This document shows, piece after piece, positions 45,105 to 54,161 of a stretch of DNA of 64,000 nucleotides (position 1 is the stretch's first letter; the number at the start of each line of letters is the position of its first letter). The translations under genes and the position numbers were made by a program. Source of the DNA: Chitinispirillales bacterium ANBcel5 (GTDB taxonomy: Bacteria; Fibrobacterota; Chitinivibrionia; Chitinivibrionales; Chitinispirillaceae); contig JARUKZ010000018.1 in NCBI GenBank assembly GCA_029688955.1, positions 1 through 64,000 of the forward strand, given 5' to 3'. The notes beneath the pieces are model-generated. The model was not told where the DNA came from, ran no database searches, and saw nothing but the letters and a program-made list of their open reading frames with translations.

Positions 45105-46769
45105 ATGGTAATATACACGTTTTCTTTTTATAAAATAGTTATTACCGCTCCCAAACTGCATAGCAGTAAAATAAAATTATGCTGTGCTTCCATCTTTTTT
45201 CTGTTAGGAACGTTCTCTATACCTTATGCCCAGCATTCATTTTACATTCCTATCAATGAAACTGAGGGTGACGAGTTACTTGAACGGGGAGCCATTGACT
45301 CTCTCTCCTGGGCACAAATGCGTCCCCTCTATTCACTGCCACTTTCTGTTCCCCTGGGAGAGCTAAAAAGGTTAACTGATATATTTCCCCAACTAAAAGA
45401 GGAAATTCCTTCTGAACAGGACTTGATAGATTACCACCCATGGACAAACAGAGAGATACAAATGTTTTTCTCTGACTATCCCACTCTTGATATTTTTAGG
45501 CCACTAATCTCATTTAGAGATTTTAATGAAGAATTTAAAGGTAATTTGGCTTTAAATTTTACCAAGCCCTTTAAAGACGGTATTGCAACCCAAACGCTAA
45601 GATTTAACTACAGTGCAGTTGAATGGATAAAGAGCAAAGGCAGGGTTACCATTGAGGAAACAAATGCAAAATGGTTAAACAGAAGTATTAACTTTAGTTT
45701 TCCATGGTTAGAAGTACAGGTCGGCAATTTCAGACCAAATTTTCCACAAAAACTGTTCTATGGTTTCTTTCCAACAATTAGGCTGAATGATAGCACCTAC
45801 ACACATACCTGGCTAGTACCGAAATCCAGTAGGTGGAATGGTTTTCTTTTCTCTTCCAGCGCAAACAATCCATTCAGGGCGGTGTCGTTTTATCATAAAA
45901 GGGACTTGGAGAGTGCCACCGGTACAGCTTTATCCTATTCAAGTGGTACTCTGTGGAATGTAACTGCTGGTGTATCAAGAATGGAAGGGGTGTTTTCAGA
46001 TATAAAAGAAAAGGATACCTATTTCCATTTATACTCCACTTTTAACATTAAACAGTGGAGATTTGAACTTGAGAGCGGTAGTGATAAACATGGCCATACA
46101 CCTTTATTTATCAAAGCTACCAATCGTTTAGCTAAGCAGAGAATAGATATGGAGTATTACTATTTTCCACAAGGCGCTAGTTTTCCCCTGAGCAGAATGA
46201 AACGTGTGGCACTATTTCGAACATCGAATACTTCCAACCCTCAAAAGGGTGCCACAGGTGTAACTGTGAGAATTAATAACAAATTAGGAAACAGAATAAG
46301 ATTCGTGCCCCAGCTTTCACTAACCCGAAGTGGACAGCTTCAAAGACACCTGAACTCTTCAATTCTTTTGAGTATGTTACGACCCGTGAATATTAGATTC
46401 AGATACACCCACATCAGTGCTTCAGGTCAAAGTAGTACCTTTTCTCACCGTCTTTTCCTTTCCTTGCAAAAAAGTTTTAAGAGAAGAGCCGATTTAAGAA
46501 CTACAATACGGGCAAATTTTTCTGATACTGGAGAATACAGTTACTCTCTTTTAACACAATCGACTCACAATTTAGATGATGTTTTCGAGATTTCGCCTCT
46601 TTTCAGGGCTACTGTTTCCAAATCGGGAAACAATCGTTTTTTTGCAGGTCTTAAACAGCGACTTAATTTGGGAAATAAAACATGGACATCGTTTAGTATA
46701 GAAAAAGAACTAAATGAAAGAGGGTGGGGAAATGTGTTTATCAGGGGCTCTTCGGGGTTTTTGTTTTAG
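45105..46769 (+). CDS. outer-membrane beta-barrel protein with helical N-terminal domain
   Basis: A 554-residue exported protein. The signal peptide is preceded by an N-terminal extension; cleavage is expected after SIPYAQ near residue 43. Residues 60-150 are helical (GELKRLTDIFPQL, LIDYHPWTNREIQMFFSDYP) and resemble the degenerate helix-hairpin-helix region seen in front of barrels in Bacteroidetes proteins. From about 165 to the C-terminal Phe, alternating strands with a terminal SGFLF form a barrel. GGGAG precedes the ATG. The gene overlaps the next one by 38 bp, so the two products probably work together. Confidence 0.7.
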   Translation: MVIYTFSFYKIVITAPKLHSSKIKLCCASIFFLLGTFSIPYAQHSFYIPINETEGDELLERGAIDSLSWAQMRPLYSLPLSVPLGELKRLTDIFPQLKEEIPSEQDLIDYHPWTNREIQMFFSDYPTLDIFRPLISFRDFNEEFKGNLALNFTKPFKDGIATQTLRFNYSAVEWIKSKGRVTIEETNAKWLNRSINFSFPWLEVQVGNFRPNFPQKLFYGFFPTIRLNDSTYTHTWLVPKSSRWNGFLFSSSANNPFRAVSFYHKRDLESATGTALSYSSGTLWNVTAGVSRMEGVFSDIKEKDTYFHLYSTFNIKQWRFELESGSDKHGHTPLFIKATNRLAKQRIDMEYYYFPQGASFPLSRMKRVALFRTSNTSNPQKGATGVTVRINNKLGNRIRFVPQLSLTRSGQLQRHLNSSILLSMLRPVNIRFRYTHISASGQSSTFSHRLFLSLQKSFKRRADLRTTIRANFSDTGEYSYSLLTQSTHNLDDVFEISPLFRATVSKSGNNRFFAGLKQRLNLGNKTWTSFSIEKELNERGWGNVFIRGSSGFLF

Positions 46770-47601
46770 TGTAATAAGTCTTTGGTTTCTTTGGGGCTGT
46801 AACAGCTCAACGGGTGTGGCAGAAGGTGATGATTTTACCTTTTCAATAATTGATGTTGGACAGGGACTTTCACAAATTGCATTTCAGCAAAACAGATCTG
46901 TCGTTTTTGATATGGGACCTGCAAGAAACTATGATAATTGGCTTGAGGAATACAAAAGGATAGGCAAGCCACATATTGAGGCGATTGTTATTTCACACAC
47001 GCACGAAGACCACTGGGGTGGGCTTAGGCATTTGGACTCCAGCATTAACTGGAGTGGTACACTCATTATTTCACCTCATGAGGATAGTTCTTTTTTAAGG
47101 GAGAAAAGCACCTATTGGCGTGATGAGATACAATTTGAACTGTGTGTATGGGATGATACGCTCTACTTTTTTGATGAAGTTATAATACGGTGTTTATGGC
47201 CCCCTGAGAACATAAACGAAATGGTACCAATCGTAGACAGATTTAAAAATTTCTACAGTCTTGTTTTCTCACTTGAGCATCACAGAAACTCTGTTTTAAT
47301 TACCTCTGACATCGACACCCTTTCTCAGCAGAACATTTATGAAAAATACGGCTATCAGCTACGTTCTGATATAGTGGTTGCGCCGCATCATGGAAGCGCA
47401 GGGTCAGCTGACCATATTTTTTTTGGTTATGTGCTTCCCTCTGTAACGGTAATCTCATGTAGTGAAAACAACACTTATGGTCATCCATCAAGAAGGATGT
47501 TGCAGGAGATTATGAATACCGGTTCAGAAACACTTTTGACCTATATTGATGGAACTGTGGTTTTTAGGAGCAACGGTTATTACTGGAGCAGATTAAGGTA
47601 A
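46732..47601 (+). CDS. metallo-beta-lactamase-fold lipoprotein, ComEC C-domain-like
   Basis: A 289-residue protein with a lipoprotein signal (LWFLWGC near residue 23) and one MBL-fold hydrolase domain. Metal ligands are visible: SHTHEDHWGG, the Asp in TSDID, and PHHGSAGS. The beginning FSIIDVGQGLSQ and the end TYGHPSRRMLQEI...DGTVVF match the nuclease-like C-terminal domain of ComEC, the DNA-uptake channel, without its membrane Competence domain. ATG at 46732 with GAGGG upstream is preferred to 46714. The product would sit in the periplasm next to the barrel of the overlapping gene. Confidence 0.85.
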   Translation: MCLSGALRGFCFSVISLWFLWGCNSSTGVAEGDDFTFSIIDVGQGLSQIAFQQNRSVVFDMGPARNYDNWLEEYKRIGKPHIEAIVISHTHEDHWGGLRHLDSSINWSGTLIISPHEDSSFLREKSTYWRDEIQFELCVWDDTLYFFDEVIIRCLWPPENINEMVPIVDRFKNFYSLVFSLEHHRNSVLITSDIDTLSQQNIYEKYGYQLRSDIVVAPHHGSAGSADHIFFGYVLPSVTVISCSENNTYGHPSRRMLQEIMNTGSETLLTYIDGTVVFRSNGYYWSRLR

Positions 47602-47680
47602 ATTCACAAGTGGCATGTGATTCGCTTTCAAGAATTAAAGAAGAGAGGCTTTGGGAGAGGTGGTTGAGAGGAGGGGAAAG

Positions 47681-48094
47681 ATGGAATATGTGGAATTTGT
47701 AGATAAAGTGCGCAAAGGGGCAAAACTGCATTCTCTTCATGATGCAGAAGTAGCGGTTGAGGCATCGCTTGCTACTCTTGGTGAGAGATTGAATACCACA
47801 GATACTACTGCTCTTGGTGCTCAGGTGCCTTCTGAGCTGAAGCATTTTCTTTCAGAAAGGAGTCGAGTGGATAGTTTTGATCTGGAGGAGTATTATAATC
47901 GTGTTTCAGCCCGTGCTGATGTTGGTTATCCTGATGCAGTCCAGCGATCGCGAAAAGTCATGACAGTACTTAAAGAAGCAGTAACTGAGGGACAGATAAA
48001 TAAGGTGCTTGAGCATCTTCCAGCTGAATTCAAAGAGCTTTTTGGAAAAGAACCACAGGATCCGTTATCGCCAACCCAGCAGCAGGGAAAATAG
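47681..48094 (+). CDS. DUF2267 protein
   Basis: A 137-residue protein of the DUF2267 family, helical, with AEVAVEASLATLGERLN near residue 25 and the second repeat DAVQRSRKVMTVLKEAVTEG near 87, ending LPAEFKELFGKEP. No known activity; in other genomes it often sits with BON-domain and other stress genes, as here. ATG at 47681 has GAGGAGGGG upstream and is preferred to the frame start at 47651. Confidence 0.85.
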   Translation: MEYVEFVDKVRKGAKLHSLHDAEVAVEASLATLGERLNTTDTTALGAQVPSELKHFLSERSRVDSFDLEEYYNRVSARADVGYPDAVQRSRKVMTVLKEAVTEGQINKVLEHLPAEFKELFGKEPQDPLSPTQQQGK

Positions 48095-48167
48095 AGCAGG
48101 ACTTAAGCTTTAAATAGCTGTGTTGTTAAAATACGCTGGGATATGAGGTGTTGTGAGAGGGGATATC

Positions 48168-48818
48168 ATGAATAAAACCGATGAGCAATTAAAGGAAAAA
48201 ATACTCGAACAGCTTTCCTGGGATGTAAGGCTTGAAGAGGCACAGATAGGCGCGGAGGTTTCAAAGAGCAGGGTAAGGCTATATGGCTGGGTTACTTCTC
48301 TTGAGCAGCTTATGGATGCTGAGCTTTCTGTCTTTAGGGTACGGGGGGTTAAAGAGGTTGAGAGTGATTTGAAGATAAAAGTCGCCCCTTCTCCTGATGA
48401 ACAATTAAAAAATTTTATTGAACAGACATTAACTTCTCATAGCGAAATAGATGAGCGGGAGATAGTAATAACGGTTGAAGACGGAGTAATAAGCATAGAT
48501 GGTACAGTTGATGCCCTGTGGAAAAAGGACAGAGTGCAATCCATCGTTTCATCTACAAGTGGTGTTGCGGTCATTATAAACAGACTTACCGTTGCCTCTT
48601 CTCAAAAAAACGATGACAAACTGATCGCTCAGGATATAGAACAACAGTTCGAAAAAATACCTGAAATCGATCCCAAAGAGACAACTGTAATTGTAACGGA
48701 TGGAGTAGTTGAATTACGGGGAAAAGTCCCGTTTCTGCCAGCATGGCTTCATGCGGAATTTTTAGCCAGGCATACAAAAGGTGTTAAGGACGTTATAAAT
48801 AATCTTCTCATCAGCTAA
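48168..48818 (+). CDS. protein with three BON domains
   Basis: A 216-residue protein with three consecutive BON (OsmY-like) domains, about 3-65, 72-138 and 146-214. Each starts with a helix such as DEQLKEKILEQL or DEQLKNFIEQTL, has a central V-x-L/I-x-G (VRLYGWV, ISIDGTV, VELRGKV), and ends with GV-K-x-V-x-N/I. No signal peptide, so unlike OsmY it should be cytoplasmic. BON domains bind membranes or ligands in stress response. ATG at 48168 with GAGAGGGG is preferred. Confidence 0.9.
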   Translation: MNKTDEQLKEKILEQLSWDVRLEEAQIGAEVSKSRVRLYGWVTSLEQLMDAELSVFRVRGVKEVESDLKIKVAPSPDEQLKNFIEQTLTSHSEIDEREIVITVEDGVISIDGTVDALWKKDRVQSIVSSTSGVAVIINRLTVASSQKNDDKLIAQDIEQQFEKIPEIDPKETTVIVTDGVVELRGKVPFLPAWLHAEFLARHTKGVKDVINNLLIS

Positions 48819-48845
48819 AAGGGTTTTTTTTAAGAAGGCGTTAAC

Positions 48846-50168
48846 ATGGATGAAAAAGAATTAATAGCTCAAATTGAAGCCAATGCTTTTATGTTTACCG
48901 GCTGCAGACAGGATCTTGATCCACTTATTGATTCTGTGGGTGAAAGAGAGATTGTATTAATTGGTGGATCTACTCATGGTACCCATGAATTTTATAAAAC
49001 TCGTGCACAGATTACTGCAAGGCTCATAGAGGAAAAAGGGTTTAATGCCGTTGCCATTGAAGCGGATTGGCCTGATGCTTACAGAGTGAATAACTATGTT
49101 CGTGGTATCGGAGAAGACAGTGTTTCGATTGAAGCCTTATCTGATTTTGACCGTTTCCCTCAGTGGATTTGGAGAAATGCCGATATATTGAATTTTGTTG
49201 GTTTTTTGAAAGATTTTAATCATGATTTACCTTCAGAAAAAAAGGTCGGGTTTTATGGACTCGATCTTTATAACATGTATAAATCAATTGATGCAGTTAT
49301 TTCTTACTTGGAGAAAATTGATATCGATGCAGCCGCTCTTGCCCGAAAGCGTTATGAATGTTTCGAGCGATTTGGAAGGCTGGAGGACAGCTATGCATCT
49401 GCAATGTCCTTTATCGGTGAAAGTTGTAAAGAAAAAGCGGTAGCTCAGTTGCAAGATCTTAGAAATCGTCGAATACAGTATGTTAATCGGGATGGATTCT
49501 CGGCAAGGGAAGAGCAGTTTTATGCTGAACAAAATGCAAGACTGGCAAAGAGTGCAGAAGAGTATTACAGGGCCATGTTTGATGAAAAAGTGATATCGTG
49601 GAATATCAGAGACAGGCACATGGCCGATACACTTGAGCAGTTAAGGGAACATCTGAGGCGGTTTAATGAGGGAAAAATTGTTGTTTGGGCTCATAACTCT
49701 CATATCGGTGATGCAAGGGCTACACAGTTAGGTGGATTTGGTGAGTTGTCAATGGGACAATTGTTACGGGAACGTCAAAAAGACAAGGTTATCTCTATCG
49801 GTATGCATACCTACAGGGGCACGGTTAGTGCTTCGGCTGGCTGGGGTGGCTCAGTTGGTAGGAAAAATCTTAAACAGGCCCTTGGCTCAAGTTTAGAGTC
49901 TATTTTTCATCAAACGGGTATCAATTCCTTCTTTCTTGATCCATCATTGATTTCAAATGAGCTTTATACCACCGATATTTATGAACGGGTAATTGGGGCA
50001 GTTTATACTCCAGAGACGGAAAATGAGTATTGTTATATAAAGGTAAGGTTACCCCAGCGTTATGATTTGCAGATCTTTTATGATCATACCCATGCTACGG
50101 AGCCTCTTGAGCCTGGATGGTTAGGGAAGATAGGAGACATTCCCCACACCTATGGTTCTGGTTTATAA
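48846..50168 (+). CDS. erythromycin-esterase-like protein
   Basis: A 440-residue protein of the EreA/EreB-like (succinoglycan biosynthesis-like) superfamily. Conserved His44 in STHGTHEFYKTR and the later His in VWAHNSHIGDAR are present, but the Glu normally preceding the first His motif (G-E-A/S-T-H-G) is Gly41 here. AVAIEADWPDAYRVNNYVRG is a typical family segment. In clusters with DUF2267, BON and RtcB these proteins are not known resistance factors. Substrate unknown. AAGGCG precedes the ATG. Confidence 0.88.
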   Translation: MDEKELIAQIEANAFMFTGCRQDLDPLIDSVGEREIVLIGGSTHGTHEFYKTRAQITARLIEEKGFNAVAIEADWPDAYRVNNYVRGIGEDSVSIEALSDFDRFPQWIWRNADILNFVGFLKDFNHDLPSEKKVGFYGLDLYNMYKSIDAVISYLEKIDIDAAALARKRYECFERFGRLEDSYASAMSFIGESCKEKAVAQLQDLRNRRIQYVNRDGFSAREEQFYAEQNARLAKSAEEYYRAMFDEKVISWNIRDRHMADTLEQLREHLRRFNEGKIVVWAHNSHIGDARATQLGGFGELSMGQLLRERQKDKVISIGMHTYRGTVSASAGWGGSVGRKNLKQALGSSLESIFHQTGINSFFLDPSLISNELYTTDIYERVIGAVYTPETENEYCYIKVRLPQRYDLQIFYDHTHATEPLEPGWLGKIGDIPHTYGSGL

Positions 50169-50253
50169 GATCAGAGAGAAAATATTAGACTTTTCTGGTT
50201 CGGTATTATTTTTAAAATTTCTGTTACTTACTTCATTGTTGGAGGAACTGCTT

Positions 50254-51711
50254 ATGCCCAGGCCTTCTGAGCTTACTCGGGTATCTGAGTGTGTGTGGCA
50301 ATTACCTATTACCTATAAGGCGGGAATGAATGTTCCGGGGCGTGTAATCGCTTCAGAGAGTCTTATTAACTCAATGGATGAAGGGGTATTTGAGCAACTG
50401 GCCAATGTGGCACGTTTGCCTGGGATAGTGAAATATGCATTGTGCATGCCTGACGGTCATAAGGGGTATGGTTTTCCGATTGGTGCAGTAGCAGCAATGG
50501 ATAGTGAAGAGGGAGTTATATCACCCGGGGGGATCGGATTTGATATAAACTGCGGAATGCGTTTAGTTATGACCAATTTAACCCAAAAGGATATCGAGCC
50601 CTATTTAAAGAAACTTGTTGATGAGCTGTTTAAGGGTGTACCTGCCGGAGTTGGGGGACATGGTCTTTTAAAGCTATCAAGAAAGCAGTTTAAGGAGGTG
50701 ATTGAACAGGGGGCTCAGTGGTGTGTAAAAAATGGTTATGGATGGCAGGAAGATCTTGAACGAACAGAGGAGGGGGGGAGATTAGCAGGTGCCGATCCTT
50801 CAGACGTAAGTGAGAGAGCTATTGAACGTGGGTATCAGCAACTTGGTACTCTCGGTTCCGGCAATCACTATCTTGAAATTCAGGTTGTCCGTAAGAGTGA
50901 TATTTTAGACCCTGAAATTGCAAAAGTTTATGGTATAACCCTTCCAGACCAGGTGGGGATAATGTTTCATTGCGGAAGCCGTGGTTTTGGACATCAGATA
51001 GCTACCGATTATCTTCAGTCTTTTTTGAAGGTCATGAAACCCAAATACCACATTAATGTTGCAGACAGAGATCTTGCATGTGCTCCATTTAGCTCACCGG
51101 AAGGGAAGGCATATTTTTCTGCCATGAAGTGCGCAGCTAATATCTCCTTTGCTAATCGACAGTTGATACTCTATCAGATCAGGCGAGTTTTTGCTGAAGT
51201 TTTTGGAAAAAGTGCGGAACAACTGCAAATACATCAAGTATATGATGTTTCACATAATACAGCAAAACTGGAGACGCATACTATTGATGGGGAGCAAAGA
51301 AAGCTACTTGTTCACCGTAAGGGATCGACAAGAGCATTTGGTCCAAAAATGCCCGATACTCCTCAAAAGTACCAAAAAATAGGGCAGCCGGTGATTATTG
51401 GTGGTAGCATGGAAACCGGTTCCTACTTGCTGGCCGGTCTCAGCAGTGGTGATGCTACCTTCTATTCTACTACTCATGGCAGTGGGAGGGTTATGAGTAG
51501 GAGAAGTGCCAGAAAATTACAGGGTGGTAGGGAGCTTCAAAAGAGTATGGAATCCAGGGGTATTTACACCAGAACTTCCTCTTATTCTGGATTTGCAGAG
51601 GAGGGGGCGGTTGCATATAAGAAAGTTGACGATGTGGTTGAAGCTGCATGGAGTGCTGGGATAAGCCGTCCGGTTGCACGCTTTACACCTTTGGGAAATG
51701 TAAAGGGTTAG
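50254..51711 (+). CDS. rtcB: RNA-splicing ligase RtcB
   Basis: RtcB joins RNA 2',3'-cyclic phosphate (or 3'-phosphate) ends to 5'-OH ends using GTP and Mn2+. The 485-residue protein has the full motif set: PGGIGFDINCGMR with the metal Cys, GTLGSGNHYLEIQ, HCGSRGFGHQIA, VYDVSHNTAK, RKGSTRAFGP, and the guanylylated-His segment THGSGRVMSRR. ATG at 50254 has GGAGGA upstream; the longer frame from 50152 overlaps the esterase gene and is unlikely. No archease or RtcA is adjacent. It is the last gene of the 47.7-51.7 kb cluster. Confidence 0.95.
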   Translation: MPRPSELTRVSECVWQLPITYKAGMNVPGRVIASESLINSMDEGVFEQLANVARLPGIVKYALCMPDGHKGYGFPIGAVAAMDSEEGVISPGGIGFDINCGMRLVMTNLTQKDIEPYLKKLVDELFKGVPAGVGGHGLLKLSRKQFKEVIEQGAQWCVKNGYGWQEDLERTEEGGRLAGADPSDVSERAIERGYQQLGTLGSGNHYLEIQVVRKSDILDPEIAKVYGITLPDQVGIMFHCGSRGFGHQIATDYLQSFLKVMKPKYHINVADRDLACAPFSSPEGKAYFSAMKCAANISFANRQLILYQIRRVFAEVFGKSAEQLQIHQVYDVSHNTAKLETHTIDGEQRKLLVHRKGSTRAFGPKMPDTPQKYQKIGQPVIIGGSMETGSYLLAGLSSGDATFYSTTHGSGRVMSRRSARKLQGGRELQKSMESRGIYTRTSSYSGFAEEGAVAYKKVDDVVEAAWSAGISRPVARFTPLGNVKG

Positions 51712-51883
51712 ATTGAGAATTGAATTTCTACAGCTGTCCTGAAATCATAATTTTATCGATTTAATGTGAAGTCTCTTTCCGGCTCAACAATTGCTCCTTT
51801 ATATAACAGTGGTTATCTAAAAGTTTCGAGTAAAATCGAAACCGGGGTATTACTTTCATCTTGTTAATGCCAAGGAGGAGACT

Positions 51884-52561
51884 ATGTTTAAAGTTTACAG
51901 AAATATTGCACTGGTAGCTCTGTTAGTATTATCAGTATCTTCTGCCACTTTTTCCCAAAACATGTATGGTATAAAGGGTGGGCTTTCAAGCTCGAGTTTT
52001 TGGGGAGATGGGGTTGATGATTTTGAGGATAATCTGGGTGTCGATTTTGAATCTTCAATGCTTAACTTTTTTACTGGTGGTGTTTTTGCACGATATGAAA
52101 TTGTGCAGGATTTTTTGGCCATTCAGCCAGAAATACTCTATCTACGCAGTGGAAAACAATGGACCATTGAAGACACAGAATTAAATGTTTACAATGATTA
52201 CATTTCTGTTCCTGTGCTTGTAAAACTGCTTATACCTTTTGATCCCATTACCCCTAATGTGTATGTAGGACCTGTAGTAAATTTCAGGTTACGCTCACGT
52301 GCTGATGGTATAGAGGATGTTCCGGATGAAGCAGATTTGGGATTTTTGGTTGGCCAGGACGAGGATATTTCAGATGGAACCAGGGGTTTTGATATAGGGC
52401 TTGCTACCGGTATTGGTGTAGACATTGAAGCTGGTCCTGGTGCTTTTATATTAGATTTCAGAGTGAATTTTGGTTTTGTTGAAATTTTTGATGATCTTGA
52501 TGGGGATGATATTAGAAATATATCGTTTCAGATAATGGCTGGATATGGTCTTGAATTCTAA
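51884..52561 (+). CDS. outer-membrane beta-barrel protein (porin family, OMP_b-brl-like)
   Basis: A 225-residue protein with a clear signal peptide (to about residue 24, SATFSQ) and an eight-strand-type barrel: MYGIKGGLSSSSF, GGVFARYEIVQDFLAIQPEILY, VPVLVKLLIPFDPITPNVYVGPVVNFRL, ending in Phe (GYGLEF). The loops are very acidic, with many Asp/Glu. This pattern is common for PorT/OmpA-barrel-like proteins of the Bacteroidetes and relatives. AAGGAGGAG precedes the ATG; a terminator follows. Confidence 0.8.
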   Translation: MFKVYRNIALVALLVLSVSSATFSQNMYGIKGGLSSSSFWGDGVDDFEDNLGVDFESSMLNFFTGGVFARYEIVQDFLAIQPEILYLRSGKQWTIEDTELNVYNDYISVPVLVKLLIPFDPITPNVYVGPVVNFRLRSRADGIEDVPDEADLGFLVGQDEDISDGTRGFDIGLATGIGVDIEAGPGAFILDFRVNFGFVEIFDDLDGDDIRNISFQIMAGYGLEF

Positions 52562-52584
52562 TTTCATCATCTTATGCTATGGAA

Positions 52585-52612
52585 AAGGGATTCTCTGAGA
52601 AGAGAGTCCCTT
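52585..52612 (+). terminator. rho-independent terminator of the barrel gene
   Basis: A 12-bp stem with one wobble (52585-52596 with 52601-52612), GAGA loop, then AATTTATTT. Confidence 0.85.
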
Positions 52613-52639
52613 AATTTATTTGATTGTTTGTTTTGTATA

Positions 52640-52776
52640 TAGTTATTTTAACTAATAGTGGGTAAGTTAGGTTACACTTTCCGTTTTTACCATAAATAGT
52701 AAAAACCCAAAAGACCACATCTTATAATAGCCCAACTCACTATTTCGTCTATATTGATAAAAAACAATCTGTTTTT
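52640..52776. repeat. three short inverted repeats upstream of the HD-GYP gene
   Basis: Within the 346-bp gap: TAGTTA-TTT-TAACTA (52640-52654), GTTTTTAC-N8-GTAAAAAC (52683-52706) and AAAAACA-ATC-TGTTTTT (52760-52776). No gene is seen here. They could be operator sites or leader hairpins. The rest of the gap to 52907 is AT-rich, with GGGAGGT just before the GTG start. Confidence 0.5.
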
Positions 52777-52907
52777 GTGTATTTAGCTGGTTTCTCTAAA
52801 TTTCTTAAATTAGATATTGTTGATATTCACTCAACGCTCAGTTATACTTAACTTGGAATCCGGGCCAGAACAGGCTTTGTGTTTAAGTCCGCTCCGGGAG
52901 GTAGTAG

Positions 52908-54125
52908 GTGCAGACTACAGTAAAAATACCTATCAGTAAATTGAAACTAGGTATGTATATACAGGAAGATGTTATAAGCGAAAATGGCATTCTTCTTTTC
53001 TGCGCTGATACTTTTATAACTAATCCAACACAAATACAGAGGCTTAAAAATCAGGGTGTTAGAGATGTTAGTATAAATGTAAATAAAAATGCAAATCAGC
53101 TCAATCAACCCAAAAACCAAAAAACCACCGCGCATAGCAAGTCTCTGTACTCAGGCCCACTCATTTGTTTCAAACACGACATATACCAGGCGCAAGCAGT
53201 TATATATAAATCTATTCTTTTGTTTAAAAAGTGTATGGACAGTCTTTTAAAGGATATAAATCTTTCGGTCGAAGGGGTAAATTGCATAGCACAAACCATT
53301 GTGGAGGAAGTAATAGCAAGGAGAGACGCACTACTTTTGGTATGCAGAATGCAGATAAAAGATGATCCTCTTTATGCACACTCTGTAAGCGTTTGTGCTA
53401 CCTCTGCAGCACTGGCCTATTCTCTTAATTTAAGCCGTAATGATATTGTAAAATGTGCAACAGGAGCAATACTTCACGATATAGGTATGTTGGAGATATC
53501 CCAAAATATACTGAAAAAAAATGTTAATCTTACGAAAACTGAATATAGTGAGTTGCAAAAACATCCAGGTTTAGGGGCAGGCATTATAGAAAAAACTGGT
53601 AGGTTTCCTGAAATCGTTAAAACAATTGTTATGCAGCACCATGAAAGATGGAATGGCGGCGGTTACCCCAACAGGTTAAAAAAGGATGCTATTGAGCACT
53701 TTTCAATGATTTGTTCTGTGAGTGATATATACGATTCGCTTACCAGAAATTCTGAGCACAAAAGAGCATGTCTACCTCAGGAGGCTATGGCTTTAATATT
53801 TCAGGGTGCAAACCAGGATTATCCGCGTTATATTGTTGAAGCTTTTACACGGTTAATGGGAATTTATCCAGTCGGCAGTTTTGTTAAACTTACAACTGGT
53901 GAAATAGGACTCGTTGTAAAAAATCGGCCAAAGAGCCTTATGACACCTTCTACCATAATATGTTTTAATCCCAGGGATGGAAAATTAAAACGACCTTTTT
54001 ACAGAGATCTCTACCCGGTCTCAAGCACTGCTGTTCAGCAGCTATGGAAAATTGAATCCACAGTAGAGCCACAAAAGTTAGGTATGTCGATCCATTCGGT
54101 TATATCCAGTGCCACACAGAATTAA
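52908..54125 (+). CDS. HD-GYP domain phosphodiesterase with DUF3391
   Basis: A 405-residue predicted c-di-GMP phosphodiesterase. Residues 1-70 are a DUF3391 domain (VKIPISKLKLGMYIQEDVI). The HD-GYP domain spans about 150-320, with the HD pair at 190-191 (AILHDIGM) and the GYP signature HHERWNGGGYPNRL at about 245-257; the usual Asp before GxGYP is Asn. It ends with a beta-rich part of about 80 residues. The start is GTG with GGGAGGT upstream. With the GGDEF protein at 14.3 kb it is one of two c-di-GMP-related genes here. Confidence 0.92.
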   Translation: MQTTVKIPISKLKLGMYIQEDVISENGILLFCADTFITNPTQIQRLKNQGVRDVSINVNKNANQLNQPKNQKTTAHSKSLYSGPLICFKHDIYQAQAVIYKSILLFKKCMDSLLKDINLSVEGVNCIAQTIVEEVIARRDALLLVCRMQIKDDPLYAHSVSVCATSAALAYSLNLSRNDIVKCATGAILHDIGMLEISQNILKKNVNLTKTEYSELQKHPGLGAGIIEKTGRFPEIVKTIVMQHHERWNGGGYPNRLKKDAIEHFSMICSVSDIYDSLTRNSEHKRACLPQEAMALIFQGANQDYPRYIVEAFTRLMGIYPVGSFVKLTTGEIGLVVKNRPKSLMTPSTIICFNPRDGKLKRPFYRDLYPVSSTAVQQLWKIESTVEPQKLGMSIHSVISSATQN

Positions 54126-54161
54126 TTTATAAACAGTGCTCAAATCGAAAGGGACTTTGGT

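Noticed and set aside
48846..50168. Macrolide resistance gene
   Set aside because: The family match is real, but the active-site Glu is missing and the context is a stress cluster, so a resistance role is not supported.
50152..50253. N-terminal extension of RtcB with a hydrophobic stretch
   Set aside because: It overlaps the esterase gene and precedes an ATG with ideal GGAGGA spacing that gives normal RtcB length.
52780..52907. c-di-GMP riboswitch upstream of the HD-GYP gene
   Set aside because: I could not find the conserved GEMM core or its paired stems; only ordinary leader sequence and a ribosome binding site.
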